Part shown: piece by piece, positions 1-8,518 of the stretch | Position numbering within the stretch: position 1 is the first letter of the stretch | Layout: the number at the start of each line of letters is the position of its first letter | Assembly: GCA_934717855.1 (NCBI GenBank) | Contig: CAKUZI010000002.1 | Coordinates: 62,001-126,000 of the forward strand | From: an uncultured Candidatus Melainabacteria bacterium | Lineage (GTDB): Bacteria > Cyanobacteriota > Vampirovibrionia > Gastranaerophilales > Gastranaerophilaceae | Direction of reading: 5' to 3' | Length of the DNA: 64,000 bases | Translations under genes and position numbers: made by a program | Notes under the pieces: generated by a model | Database searches by the model: none | Seen by the model: only the letters and a program-made list of their open reading frames with translations | Told to the model about the DNA's origin: nothing

Positions 1-540
1 CAATGTATTTATGTCAATCCAATATTTTATCGGCAATTTTTCTCTCAACGCAAACTCTGTTTCCTCCGGATTTTTTGTTTTTACGTAACCTATCCTATTA
101 AAAATTCGATGAACATGAACATCTACACAAATTGCCGGTTCATTAAAACCTCTTGAAATTGTCAAATTAGCTGTTTTCCTGCCAACTCCATTAAACTTGC
201 ACAACTCTTCGATTGATTTCGGAACTAGCGAGTTATAGTTTTCAACCAATATTTTTGAAAGCTCCACAATTTGCTTCGCTTTATTCGCATAAAACCCTAC
301 AGGATAAATTGTTTTTTCAAGTTCTTTTACATCACAATTTGCAAAATCTTTAGGAGTTTTACCAAGTTTTAACATCCTTAATGTCGCAGGATAAGTTGTT
401 TTGTCATTAGTTCTGAGACTTAAAATACACGCAATCAAAACTAAATATGGGTCATTAAAACTATCCATCAACCCGACAAAATCGCTTTTCGGCTGGTCAG
501 CCTTTTTCAACAATTCAACTATCTTATCTATATTAATCAT
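1..540 (-). CDS. nth: endonuclease III, C-terminus beyond the window edge
   Basis: DNA glycosylase/AP lyase that removes oxidised pyrimidines in base excision repair. The frame reads from ATG at 540 to base 1 without a stop, so about 180 residues are present. The helix-hairpin-helix motif FNGVGRKTAN is clear. Lys122 in it and Asp140 in CVDVHVHRI match the catalytic Lys120 and Asp138 of the E. coli enzyme. The usual LSxQ segment reads LSLRTND, with Arg in place of Gln. The C-terminal iron-sulfur cysteines lie outside the window. It diverges from purA; about 90 bases separate the starts. Confidence 0.93.
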   Translation of the reverse strand, partial: MINIDKIVELLKKADQPKSDFVGLMDSFNDPYLVLIACILSLRTNDKTTYPATLRMLKLGKTPKDFANCDVKELEKTIYPVGFYANKAKQIVELSKILVENYNSLVPKSIEELCKFNGVGRKTANLTISRGFNEPAICVDVHVHRIFNRIGYVKTKNPEETEFALREKLPIKYWIDINTL

Positions 541-631
541 GTTTTTATTATATTGCAAATAAACTTTATTAAAAATCTTTTTATGCTAAAATAAATCAGT
601 AATTGACTAAATTTTTTGAAAGGATATGAAT

Positions 632-1906
632 ATGAACAAAGTTGTTGTTGGCGCTCAATGGGGTGACGAGGGAAAAGCTAAAATTACCGACTTATTAGCA
701 AGCGATGCTGATTTGATTATCAGATACCAAGGAGGCTGTAACGCAGGGCACACAGTCGTTGCGCACAACAAAACATTCAAATTTCACCTTATTCCATCCG
801 GAATTTTATACAAAGGAAAAACTTGCTTTATAGGAGCAGGAACAGTTATTTTACCGGAATATTTTGAAGAAGAAATTCAAGGACTTATTAAAGAAGGTAT
901 TGACGTTTCCGGTTTAAAAATCAATCCTTTAGCATCAATTACAATGCCGTACCATACAGAAGTTGACGGCTACAGCGAAGATACAGCTAAAAAAGGAAAA
1001 ATCGGAACAACAAAAAAGGGGATTGGACCTACTTACACAGATAAAATGGCTCGTATCGGGTTAAAAGTCCAAGATTTATATTCTCCTGAACTTTCAGAAA
1101 AATTAGACATTATTCTTCCAATCAAAAACAAAACTTTGAAAGAAGTTTACGGTTTAAAAACATACTCTAAAGAAGAAGTTTTAGAACTTTGTAAAAAATA
1201 TGCAGAAATCTTCAAACCTTACGTTTGTTTTGATTGGCAAAAAGTTTTGGAAGACGCTAAACGTGACAAAAAAGCGATCCTTTTTGAAGGCGCACAAGGG
1301 GTTATGCTCGACATAGATTACGGAACATATCCTTTTGTAACCTCTTCTAACCCAATCGGGGGCGGAGCTTCAACAGGATCCGGCTACGGCCCTACAATGA
1401 TTGACGAAGTTATTGGGGTTGCAAAAGCTTATGTAACAAGAGTTGGCGAGGGGCCTTTTGTAACTGAACTTACCGACGAAATAGGCGAAAAAATTCAAAA
1501 AATCGGACACGAATTTGGCGTAACAACAGGACGTCCTCGTCGTTGCGGATGGTTTGATGCTGTAATCATGAAATACGCAGTGTTGGTTGGCGGTTTAACG
1601 TCAATCGCACTTACTAAAATCGACGTATTTGATACTTTTGATGAAATTAAAGTTTGTACAGCTTACAAAGACACTCGCGATGGCAAAATTTACACAAGCT
1701 ATCCGACAGATGTATTTATTCACAAGTATTTAGAACCGGTTTACGAAACACACAAAGGCTGGAACCAAGACATCACAAGCATTAAAGAATATGAAAAGCT
1801 TCCAGAAAATGCAAAAAAATATCTTGCCAGATTAGAAGAATTACTTGAAGTTCCAATTTCAATAGTTAGCGTTGGGCCTGACAGAGATCAAACCATTTTT
1901 AAATAA
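632..1906 (+). CDS. purA: adenylosuccinate synthetase
   Basis: Joins IMP and aspartate with GTP to give adenylosuccinate, the first committed step to AMP. The product is 424 aa, the family's normal length. The N-terminus VVVGAQWGDEGK, the QGGCNAGHT segment, GTTKKGIGPTY, and the C-terminal TGRPRRCGWFD and SVGPDRDQTI blocks are all characteristic. An in-frame ATG at 626 is only one base from the GAAAGGA ribosome site at 618-624. ATG 632 has a normal spacing of seven and is preferred. The P-loop reads GDEGKAK instead of the usual GDEGKGK. Confidence 0.97.
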   Translation: MNKVVVGAQWGDEGKAKITDLLASDADLIIRYQGGCNAGHTVVAHNKTFKFHLIPSGILYKGKTCFIGAGTVILPEYFEEEIQGLIKEGIDVSGLKINPLASITMPYHTEVDGYSEDTAKKGKIGTTKKGIGPTYTDKMARIGLKVQDLYSPELSEKLDIILPIKNKTLKEVYGLKTYSKEEVLELCKKYAEIFKPYVCFDWQKVLEDAKRDKKAILFEGAQGVMLDIDYGTYPFVTSSNPIGGGASTGSGYGPTMIDEVIGVAKAYVTRVGEGPFVTELTDEIGEKIQKIGHEFGVTTGRPRRCGWFDAVIMKYAVLVGGLTSIALTKIDVFDTFDEIKVCTAYKDTRDGKIYTSYPTDVFIHKYLEPVYETHKGWNQDITSIKEYEKLPENAKKYLARLEELLEVPISIVSVGPDRDQTIFK

Positions 1907-1930
1907 ATATTAATTAACATTCAAAGAATT

Positions 1931-1965
1931 AGCAATTTTTTCTATATTCATGTTTTTATATACAT
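1931..1965 (+). promoter_or_regulatory. AGCAAT-type promoter of the M16 peptidase gene
   Basis: AGCAATTTTTTC is followed about 26 bases later by TATATACAT, and the GTG start follows almost at once. The arrangement resembles the sites at 17931, 37982, 41417, 56228, 59100 and (minus strand) 61892. If transcription begins about seven bases after the TATA-like box, the transcript has practically no leader. Confidence 0.45.
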
Positions 1966-4767
1966 GTGTTTAGAATAAATTCGATTAATGGTGTAAATAA
2001 TTATATAAAATTGCAAAAACCTGCGTTCAAAGGTTCTGAAAACAATCAGACAAATCCGCAGATTAAAGAAGTGCCGAATACTCAACCCGATTATACGGTA
2101 AAAACTCCTATGTCTTACACCAAGACAGGCGAAATTGAGTTTCCTTACGACACAAAAGCTTATTGCTACAAACTCTCAAACGGGCAAAAAGTTATTGTTG
2201 TGCCTCAAGAGGGTGAAACCGTTTTAAAAACATACGTAAACACAGGCTCTATGAATGAACCCGACAAAATTCGCGGGATTAGCCATTATATAGAACATAA
2301 CCTGTTTAACGGATCAAAAGGTCTTGAACAAGGCGAATTTTTCAAAAAAGTTGATAAAATGGGAGCTTCAACAAATGCGTCAACCGGTTTTGCAGAAACT
2401 AATTATTTTATCAGCTCAAATCTTTTAAATGATGGAGATTTAGAAAACAAAATTAAACTTCACGCCTCAATGCTTGAAACACCTTTATTTGCAGTTGACA
2501 AGCTTGAAAAAGAAAAAGGAATTGTTAATTCTGAAATCAATATGATTACTTCAGACCCTGAAAATTTAGCAATTAATAAAATGTTGAAAAATCTTTATGG
2601 AATAAAAACAACATCAACAGATATGATTGGCGGAACTACTGACAATATAACAAATCTCACAAGAGAAGATGTCGTAAACTATTTCAACAACAATTATTAT
2701 CCTGCAAATATGGTTACAGTAATCACCGGAGAAGTTAAACCTGATGAGACAATGCGACTTATTTCAAAATATTTCTCATCAAATAAAAAACCAGCTCAAC
2801 CACAAAACTTAGAAAAATTTAACCCAACACAAAAAACAATTCGAGAAGACATTATATCCGACAAAGCAAAAGCTTCTACAATTGTTGTTGGCTTTAACGG
2901 ACCTGCCTCTCAAGACACCAAAGACAGAGTTTACACAAAAGCTCTATCTATTTTATTATCTTCTTCTCCAACATCAAGAATTGATAAAAAATTAAAACAA
3001 TATAACACAACCAGTTGGGGAGACACAGAAAAAATCAGCACAAACCCTAAAGACGGCAGGGCACTAATATTTTCATCCGAATGTGCGGACGAAAATTCTG
3101 AAAAAGTTTTAAAAACAATTTTTACAGAAATAGGAAATATTGCCAATAATCCTCCAACAGATGATGAAATGCAAATCATCAAAAAGAAAATGCTACAAGG
3201 TTTTTCATCTGTTTTTGAAGATTCTGCTTGCACAAACAATTCAATCGGAACTTCAATACTTGAAAACAATGAAAATTATCTAAAAGAGCACGAAAATATC
3301 GTAAAATCGATGACTGCAGAAGATTTGGTTAATACAGCTAAAAAATATCTTGATTTAAACAAAGCCTCTGTAACAGTTGTTCATCCATCATCCGCAACAG
3401 CTGAAACAATAACCCAAAACCACAAAGACGTATCTTTTACCGGCGCAAACAAAAAAGAAGCAATTAACATGAGCTCCGTAAAAGAATACAATTTGAATAA
3501 CAACTACAGAGTTGTTACAACAAATTCCAAAACAAACAATATTAACGGAATTCTAAAAATTTATCTGGACAATCCTCATCTTGAAAAACCATCCGCTTCT
3601 TTTGTTTTAAACAAAATTTTGTCTGAGGGTTCAATGCTAAGAAATCAAGAAAAATTTGAAACAGATATGGCAAAAGACGGTGTTTCTTTGTCTACAGGCG
3701 CTACCGAACAAACAATAACTTCCGCAATAATTTGCGATAGCGATAATTTTTCAAAAGCCCTAGATGGGGTTCGAGAAGTGCTTGATAATCCAAGATTTAC
3801 ACAAGAAGAATTTGAACACGCAAAAGCCCAAATCAAAGAAAACATTGAAACTTCTGAAAAATCTGCTTTTGACAAACTCGATTGCGAATTATACAAAAAC
3901 TTACCTGATGGAGTTTCTAAAGAAGAAATTCTCAACGATTTAAAAACTCTTACGATAGATGACGTAAAACGTTTATACAATTCTATCTTACAAAACGGGA
4001 AAGCAAACATAGTTGTTTCTGCTCCATTCGACAAAAAACCAGAATTAAATAATACTCTTTTTAACAATTTAAACAAATTTAAAACAGCAAAAGAATTTAC
4101 AGTAACTCCTTTGTCAGATGTTTATATTCCTACAGAAAAAACTAAAGTTCTCACCGACAGCGATTACAAAAACCAAGCTGAGATAGTAGAAGCATTTAAG
4201 TATAGAGTTAACCAAAACATAAAAGATGAAACGGCAATTGCTTTACTCAATATTATTTTGGGGGGCAACCCATCGTCACGTCTTTTCTCTGACTTACGAG
4301 AAAAAGAAAAACTTGCATACCACGTAAGATCAAATTATGAAACATATAAAAATATCGGCGTATTTTCTTTGAAAATTAAAACAACAACCGATAACAAAGA
4401 AACAGGTGAACAAAGTTTTGACAATGTTCAAAAATCTATCGACGGATTTAATAGACACATTGAAAAAATTAAAACAGAAAAAGTTACAAATGAAGAACTT
4501 GAAAACGCAAAATTAAGTCTAAAAAACAGCGTTTTAAACTCAAACCACAACCCAGAAGACAAAACTATCAACTTACTATGCGGTTTAAAATCTCCATACG
4601 GCATAAGCAGAGAAAATCAGTTATTTGATGAAATCGACAAAATCACAGTTGACGATATTTACAACACTGCTAATTATATTTTTGCAGGCAAACCAACATA
4701 CTCTATCGTCGCAACAAAAGATACTCTTAAAGCAAACAAAGAATATTTTAATAATCTAGAAAAATAA
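1966..4767 (+). CDS. M16 family zinc metallopeptidase (pitrilysin-like)
   Basis: A 933-aa two-half M16 peptidase. The inverted zinc motif HYIEH lies at residues 107-111 and the third ligand is probably Glu190 in NSEINM, about 79 residues on, as the family requires. The C-terminal half (LREKEKLAYHVRSNYET) is the usual inactive partner domain with the substrate-binding Arg/Tyr pair. There is no signal peptide. The N-terminus has the motif PAFKG at residues 19-23 and a second copy VSFTG near residue 490. GTG at 1966 is the only reasonable start in frame; no Shine-Dalgarno site is visible. The substrate is unknown. Processing of small peptides or proteins is the family role. Confidence 0.88.
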   Translation: MFRINSINGVNNYIKLQKPAFKGSENNQTNPQIKEVPNTQPDYTVKTPMSYTKTGEIEFPYDTKAYCYKLSNGQKVIVVPQEGETVLKTYVNTGSMNEPDKIRGISHYIEHNLFNGSKGLEQGEFFKKVDKMGASTNASTGFAETNYFISSNLLNDGDLENKIKLHASMLETPLFAVDKLEKEKGIVNSEINMITSDPENLAINKMLKNLYGIKTTSTDMIGGTTDNITNLTREDVVNYFNNNYYPANMVTVITGEVKPDETMRLISKYFSSNKKPAQPQNLEKFNPTQKTIREDIISDKAKASTIVVGFNGPASQDTKDRVYTKALSILLSSSPTSRIDKKLKQYNTTSWGDTEKISTNPKDGRALIFSSECADENSEKVLKTIFTEIGNIANNPPTDDEMQIIKKKMLQGFSSVFEDSACTNNSIGTSILENNENYLKEHENIVKSMTAEDLVNTAKKYLDLNKASVTVVHPSSATAETITQNHKDVSFTGANKKEAINMSSVKEYNLNNNYRVVTTNSKTNNINGILKIYLDNPHLEKPSASFVLNKILSEGSMLRNQEKFETDMAKDGVSLSTGATEQTITSAIICDSDNFSKALDGVREVLDNPRFTQEEFEHAKAQIKENIETSEKSAFDKLDCELYKNLPDGVSKEEILNDLKTLTIDDVKRLYNSILQNGKANIVVSAPFDKKPELNNTLFNNLNKFKTAKEFTVTPLSDVYIPTEKTKVLTDSDYKNQAEIVEAFKYRVNQNIKDETAIALLNIILGGNPSSRLFSDLREKEKLAYHVRSNYETYKNIGVFSLKIKTTTDNKETGEQSFDNVQKSIDGFNRHIEKIKTEKVTNEELENAKLSLKNSVLNSNHNPEDKTINLLCGLKSPYGISRENQLFDEIDKITVDDIYNTANYIFAGKPTYSIVATKDTLKANKEYFNNLEK

Positions 4768-4769
4768 TT

Positions 4770-5147
4770 TTACTTTGTTCTTTTTGGCTTACCAACCGTC
4801 GGAATTACACGACTACGTGTAACTTCAAAATCAACCGGAACAACGTAATTAGCTCCGCATGCGTTTACAGTCCATTCTTCGCCCCAATTCCCGGCGATTT
4901 GGCGTTTGTGCTTGTTATACTGGACATTTTCAGGATTTTTGGTTACTTTAGTATCAACAATACTTAGCTTGCGACACTTTTTTTGTTCTTGTGCAACTTT
5001 TGAAAATACGTAGCCTAGAGCACTCGTTTGAGCAATTTTATTTGCAATAGATTCTCCAGGAAGCGGAATACTCATTCCCAAATATTCAACTGCAAACGAA
5101 GACATACCAATCAATAATAATAAAATCAAAATTAAATACTTTTTCAT
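4770..5147 (-). CDS. small secreted protein of unknown function
   Basis: 125 aa, not recognised. Residues 1-19 form a signal peptide (MKKYLILILLLLIGMSSFA) with a likely cleavage after SFA. The mature part has two cysteines (KKCRKL and NACGAN) that could form a disulfide, and a basic C-terminus. It is convergent with the M16 gene, with two bases between the stops, and lies downstream of gap beyond its terminator. The ribosome site is weak. Confidence 0.6.
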   Translation of the reverse strand: MKKYLILILLLLIGMSSFAVEYLGMSIPLPGESIANKIAQTSALGYVFSKVAQEQKKCRKLSIVDTKVTKNPENVQYNKHKRQIAGNWGEEWTVNACGANYVVPVDFEVTRSRVIPTVGKPKRTK

Positions 5148-5173
5148 AACTCACACATATTACCATTTTTCAC

Positions 5174-5208
5174 AAAAAAAAACAAGTCTGAAATATATCA
5201 GACTTGTT
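5174..5208 (-). terminator. terminator of gap
   Basis: The stem AACAAGTCTGA/TCAGACTTGTT has a six-base loop. On the minus strand a run of T follows it, as a rho-independent terminator should. It lies about 30 bases after the gap stop. Confidence 0.85.
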
Positions 5209-5238
5209 TTTTGATTATTGTTAAAATTATAAAATCAA

Positions 5239-6243
5239 TTATAATTTTTCAGCAACCATCAATGTAGTTTCAGCCAATCTTGTAGAATAACCACATTCGT
5301 TATCGTACCAAGAAATAACTTTAACCATGTTGTCGCCCATAACTCTTGTCAACAATGAGTCAACAGTTGAAGATTGATGAGAACCGATGTAGTCAGTTGA
5401 AACTAATGGTTCATCTGAATAGCACAATACGTGTCCATCAGCAGCTTCTTTCAAAGCAGCATTTACTTCTTCAACAGTAACTTTCTTTTCAGTTTCGAAT
5501 ACAACATCAACTAGAGATACGTCTGGAGTAGGAACTCTCATTGCGAAACCATCCAATTTACCTTTCAATTCAGGCAATACAAGAGCAACAGCTTTAGCAG
5601 CACCTGTTTTTGTAGGAACAATGTTTAAAGCACCAGCTCTAGCTCTACGAGGGTCTTTATGACCAGCATCCAAAATTCTTTGGTCACCAGTGTATGAGTG
5701 AACTGTTGTCATCAAACCTTTAACGATACCGAATTTTTCGTTGATAGCTTTAGCTACAGGAGCCAAGCAGTTTGTAGTACAAGATGCCATAGAAATTACA
5801 TCATGTTTAGCTGGATCATATTCTTTTTCGTTAACGCCCAAAACGATAGTTTTGTCTTCGTTTGAAGCAGGAGCTGAAATGATAACTTTTTTAGCACCAG
5901 CATCGATGTGAGCGTGAGCTTTAGTTGCATCTGTGAAGAAACCAGTTGATTCAACAACAACTTCTACACCTAAATCTTTCCAAGGCAATTGAGCTGGATC
6001 TTTTTCAGCGAAGAATTTAATTTTTTTACCGTTAACGATAATACCTTCTTCGTAAGCTTCAACAGTACCGTTGAATCTACCCATAACTGAGTCATATTTG
6101 AAGATTCTAGCAGCATCTTCAGGTTTAAGACCTGGATCGTTGATTGCTACATAATTAATTTTGTCAAAAATACCTTCTGCAATAGCAGCTCTAAGAGTGT
6201 TTCTACCGATTCTACCGAATCCGTTAATTGCTACGTTTACCAT
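5239..6243 (-). CDS. gap: glyceraldehyde-3-phosphate dehydrogenase, type I
   Basis: Oxidises and phosphorylates glyceraldehyde-3-phosphate with NAD in glycolysis. 334 aa, the usual length. The Rossmann start reads VAINGFGRIGRN. The catalytic cysteine is in MASCTTNCLAP and the histidine in TVHSYTGDQR. The end NECGYSTRL is also typical. AAGAAAGGAAAC precedes the ATG with good spacing. Codon use is regular, consistent with high expression. It stands alone, with its own terminator. Confidence 0.98.
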   Translation of the reverse strand: MVNVAINGFGRIGRNTLRAAIAEGIFDKINYVAINDPGLKPEDAARIFKYDSVMGRFNGTVEAYEEGIIVNGKKIKFFAEKDPAQLPWKDLGVEVVVESTGFFTDATKAHAHIDAGAKKVIISAPASNEDKTIVLGVNEKEYDPAKHDVISMASCTTNCLAPVAKAINEKFGIVKGLMTTVHSYTGDQRILDAGHKDPRRARAGALNIVPTKTGAAKAVALVLPELKGKLDGFAMRVPTPDVSLVDVVFETEKKVTVEEVNAALKEAADGHVLCYSDEPLVSTDYIGSHQSSTVDSLLTRVMGDNMVKVISWYDNECGYSTRLAETTLMVAEKL

Positions 6244-6397
6244 AAGTGTTTCCTTTCTTTTGTAAAACTCTCACATGGGTTTTATACCATTAAAAAAAAA
6301 ACTAATCAAGAGGATGTTACCTTTTGAAACATTAAGAAATAATTAATTATTTCTTGTAAATGCAATAAGGCGATAGGATATTAGGGCAATAAGGAAT

Positions 6398-7072
6398 TTA
6401 TTTATTTTTCAAATAATTCATATTCCCATTTATTAAAATATAAGTAGCACAACCCCATCCTTCTTTCTCCAATACACAATCTTCATTTTTCTCAGGCATA
6501 ATCCTATCTTTTAGTACTACAAAAGCAAAAGTATCTTTTCCTATAGCATTAGGAGGTTGTTTGCCATTTATATCTAGCCATATTAATCCGCAGGAATTTT
6601 TATACCCACCCTCAAATGCATTACAGTGCCCTCCTGCCCCGTACCCGTATCTTTGTCGCATCCACATATAACTTCCATCAACTAAAATCACTTTATAATA
6701 AATTTTATTAGTACCATACGCCATTTGTGGACTACCATTCAGTTTTACATACACTGCATCAGAAATACATCCACTCTGGGTTCCACAATCTTTAGCAATT
6801 TTCAAATACGGTCTAAGATACTCAAAAAACTTATTACTTACGTTCATTCCTGTTTCTTGGTCGATTTCTGCAAAAAACCATTCATCAACAGGCCCATTTT
6901 CATTTATTGCTAACAATAAAGCTTGATTTATCATAGAATAAAATTTCTTTACCTTAGAAACAGTTTCTCTTTCTTTATAATTTTGTATCAAGCTTGGCAT
7001 GGTCATCGCTGCAACAACACCGATTATTTCCAAAGTTATCAAAACTTCCGCCAAAGTGAATGCTTTTTTCAT
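6398..7072 (-). CDS. prepilin-like protein (type IV pilin/pseudopilin N-terminus)
   Basis: 224 aa. The start MKKAFTLAEVLITLEIIG is a class III signal: a short basic leader, cleavage before Phe, Glu at +5, then a hydrophobic helix that packs in a pilus or pseudopilus core. The rest has paired cysteines (CGTQSGC, CNAFEGGYKNSC) expected in a disulfide-bonded head, and WLDINGKQPPN. This is one of five related genes or remnants in the window (others at 21.5, 33.5, 34.2 and 49.0 kb). Here the leader is intact. Glu replaces the usual Gly in ITLGIIG. GGAGAGA precedes the start. Confidence 0.85.
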   Translation of the reverse strand: MKKAFTLAEVLITLEIIGVVAAMTMPSLIQNYKERETVSKVKKFYSMINQALLLAINENGPVDEWFFAEIDQETGMNVSNKFFEYLRPYLKIAKDCGTQSGCISDAVYVKLNGSPQMAYGTNKIYYKVILVDGSYMWMRQRYGYGAGGHCNAFEGGYKNSCGLIWLDINGKQPPNAIGKDTFAFVVLKDRIMPEKNEDCVLEKEGWGCATYILINGNMNYLKNK

Positions 7073-7187
7073 TTCTCTCTCCTTTAAATATTAAACAAAG
7101 TTACTATATTAATAATTACATATTTAATAATATTATTCAAGCGTTTAATAAAAGAATTTGTTATACTTATAATGATACACTTTATTT

Positions 7188-7391
7188 ATGATTAAAAATA
7201 AGTTATCAGAAATGATGGGAATTAGACGTATGAACATGGCTGAAACTGCAAGAGTCGCAGGCTTGAGTCATGTAGCAGTTTTTAAAATTTATCACAACAG
7301 AACCAAAACAATAGAACTTGAAACTATAAACAAATTGTGTTATGCTCTCGATTGTAGAATTCAGGATATATTTGAATATATCCCAGACTAG
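7188..7391 (+). CDS. small XRE-type helix-turn-helix regulator
   Basis: 67 aa. It is a single Cro/CI-like DNA-binding domain: MNMAETARVAGLSHVAVFKIYHNR covers the helix-turn-helix, and ETINKLCYALDCRIQDIFEY is the typical end of this class. It is followed after 12 bases by an orphan membrane protein gene, and the two are likely co-transcribed. A TATAAT box lies at 7168-7173. The target is unknown, possibly its own promoter. Confidence 0.8.
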   Translation: MIKNKLSEMMGIRRMNMAETARVAGLSHVAVFKIYHNRTKTIELETINKLCYALDCRIQDIFEYIPD

Positions 7392-7403
7392 GGAAAATTT
7401 TTT

Positions 7404-7733
7404 ATGAAAATAGCAAACATCACATCTGCGCCACATTTTTACGGCAACAATTCAAACCAAAAAAATGGTTTTTTAGACAATTTACATTCACATGTTAAAA
7501 ATTCTGCCGATATGACCGATACAATTGTCGTTTCACGCACTATTTTTAAGGGGTATTTAGGAATTATGACCGGCACAACTTTAGTAACCCTTGGAGGACT
7601 TGTTAACCAAGCCAAACACCCAAAACTTTTTAAAGGCGTAATGGCTACAGGACTTTTAACATCTCTATACGGGACTTGGGCTTTTGTAAGACCTTTTGTA
7701 TTGAAAGACGCAAAGGGCGTTGCTACAAAATAA
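7404..7733 (+). CDS. small membrane protein, orphan family
   Basis: 109 aa, not recognised. It starts MKIANITSAPHFYGN, a variant of the FKG motif found in other orphan proteins of this window. A hydrophobic stretch runs from about residue 50 (GYLGIMTGTTLVTLGGLV), and a second is possible near residues 78-95. It follows the small HTH gene closely. The function is unknown; membrane location is inferred from the sequence. Confidence 0.6.
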   Translation: MKIANITSAPHFYGNNSNQKNGFLDNLHSHVKNSADMTDTIVVSRTIFKGYLGIMTGTTLVTLGGLVNQAKHPKLFKGVMATGLLTSLYGTWAFVRPFVLKDAKGVATK

Positions 7734-7749
7734 TAATATTAAACACAAT

Positions 7750-8155
7750 TTCCCTTTTATTTCCCCTTTACAAGGGGGATTTAGGCAATAAACACCTCAA
7801 ACCTCCCTTGAAAAGGGAGGGGAACCGCTTGCGGTGGTGGAATTGAATAATTTCTATTTTAGGGGAATTAGCCAACAAAGCCTCAAACCTCCCTTGAAAA
7901 GGGAGGGGGATCGCTTGCGGTGGTGGGATTGAATAATTTTCTATTTTAAAATTTCTACTCAATGCTTTTATTTTAATATAAATTAATCCCCCTTTTATTC
8001 CCCCTTTACAAGGGGGATTAAAGATTTAATTCAATTACAGAGGTTAAAATAATTTAACCCAAAACCATCCCCACTTTACAAGCAGAATTAGGTATGGTAT
8101 AAAAACATAAAACCTCCCTTAAAAAGGGAGGGGGACCGCTTGCGGTGGAGGGATT
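7750..8155. repeat. cluster of palindromic intergenic repeats
   Basis: Three copies of a unit built on CCTCCCTTGAAAAGGGAGG followed by CGCTTGCGGTGG lie at about 7796-7853, 7882-7939 and 8107-8155. They alternate with two copies of a CCCCCTTTACAAGGGGGATT palindrome (7761-7781 and 8000-8019) and a decayed third near 8066-8091. Each unit can form a strong hairpin. The tract ends seven bases before the DUF559 gene. An ORF on the minus strand inside it is only translated repeat. Confidence 0.85.
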
Positions 8156-8161
8156 ATTTAT

Positions 8162-8518
8162 ATGTATAATCACAACAAAAAGTTAACTCCTTTAGCCAAA
8201 ACTCTCCGAAAAAATATGACTAAAGAAGAAAATAAACTTTGGTATCAATATTTACGCCAATATCCAATACGTTTTTTGCGTCAAAAAGTAATCAACAATT
8301 ACATTGTAGATTTTTACTGTTCAAAAGCGAAATTAATTATAGAACTAGATGGTGGTCAACATTACGAAACTGCTGGAATAAATAAAGATAAAAATAGAGA
8401 TTTTGAATTATCACAGCTTGGCTACAAAATATTAAGATTTTCAAACCTTGATATTAATTCAAATTTTGAAGGAGTTTGCGAAACAATTAATACAACTCTC
8501 AAAACTTTACTGTGCTGA
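8162..8518 (+). CDS. DUF559 (Vsr-like) endonuclease-domain protein
   Basis: 118 aa. The whole protein is one DUF559 domain of the PD-(D/E)xK nuclease superfamily: MTKEENKLWYQYLR, RFLRQKVINNYIVDFYCSKAKLIIELDGGQHY, then LGYKILRFSN. The acidic residues in VDFYC and ELDGGQH and the Gln are the expected active-site positions. The natural substrate is not established for this family. It directly follows the palindromic repeat cluster and overlaps the end of radA by 12 bases, tail to tail. Confidence 0.85.
   Translation: MYNHNKKLTPLAKTLRKNMTKEENKLWYQYLRQYPIRFLRQKVINNYIVDFYCSKAKLIIELDGGQHYETAGINKDKNRDFELSQLGYKILRFSNLDINSNFEGVCETINTTLKTLLC

Noticed and set aside
7768..7962. 64-codon ORF on the minus strand inside the repeat cluster
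   Set aside because: It is the translation of two palindrome copies; no ribosome site or family likeness.
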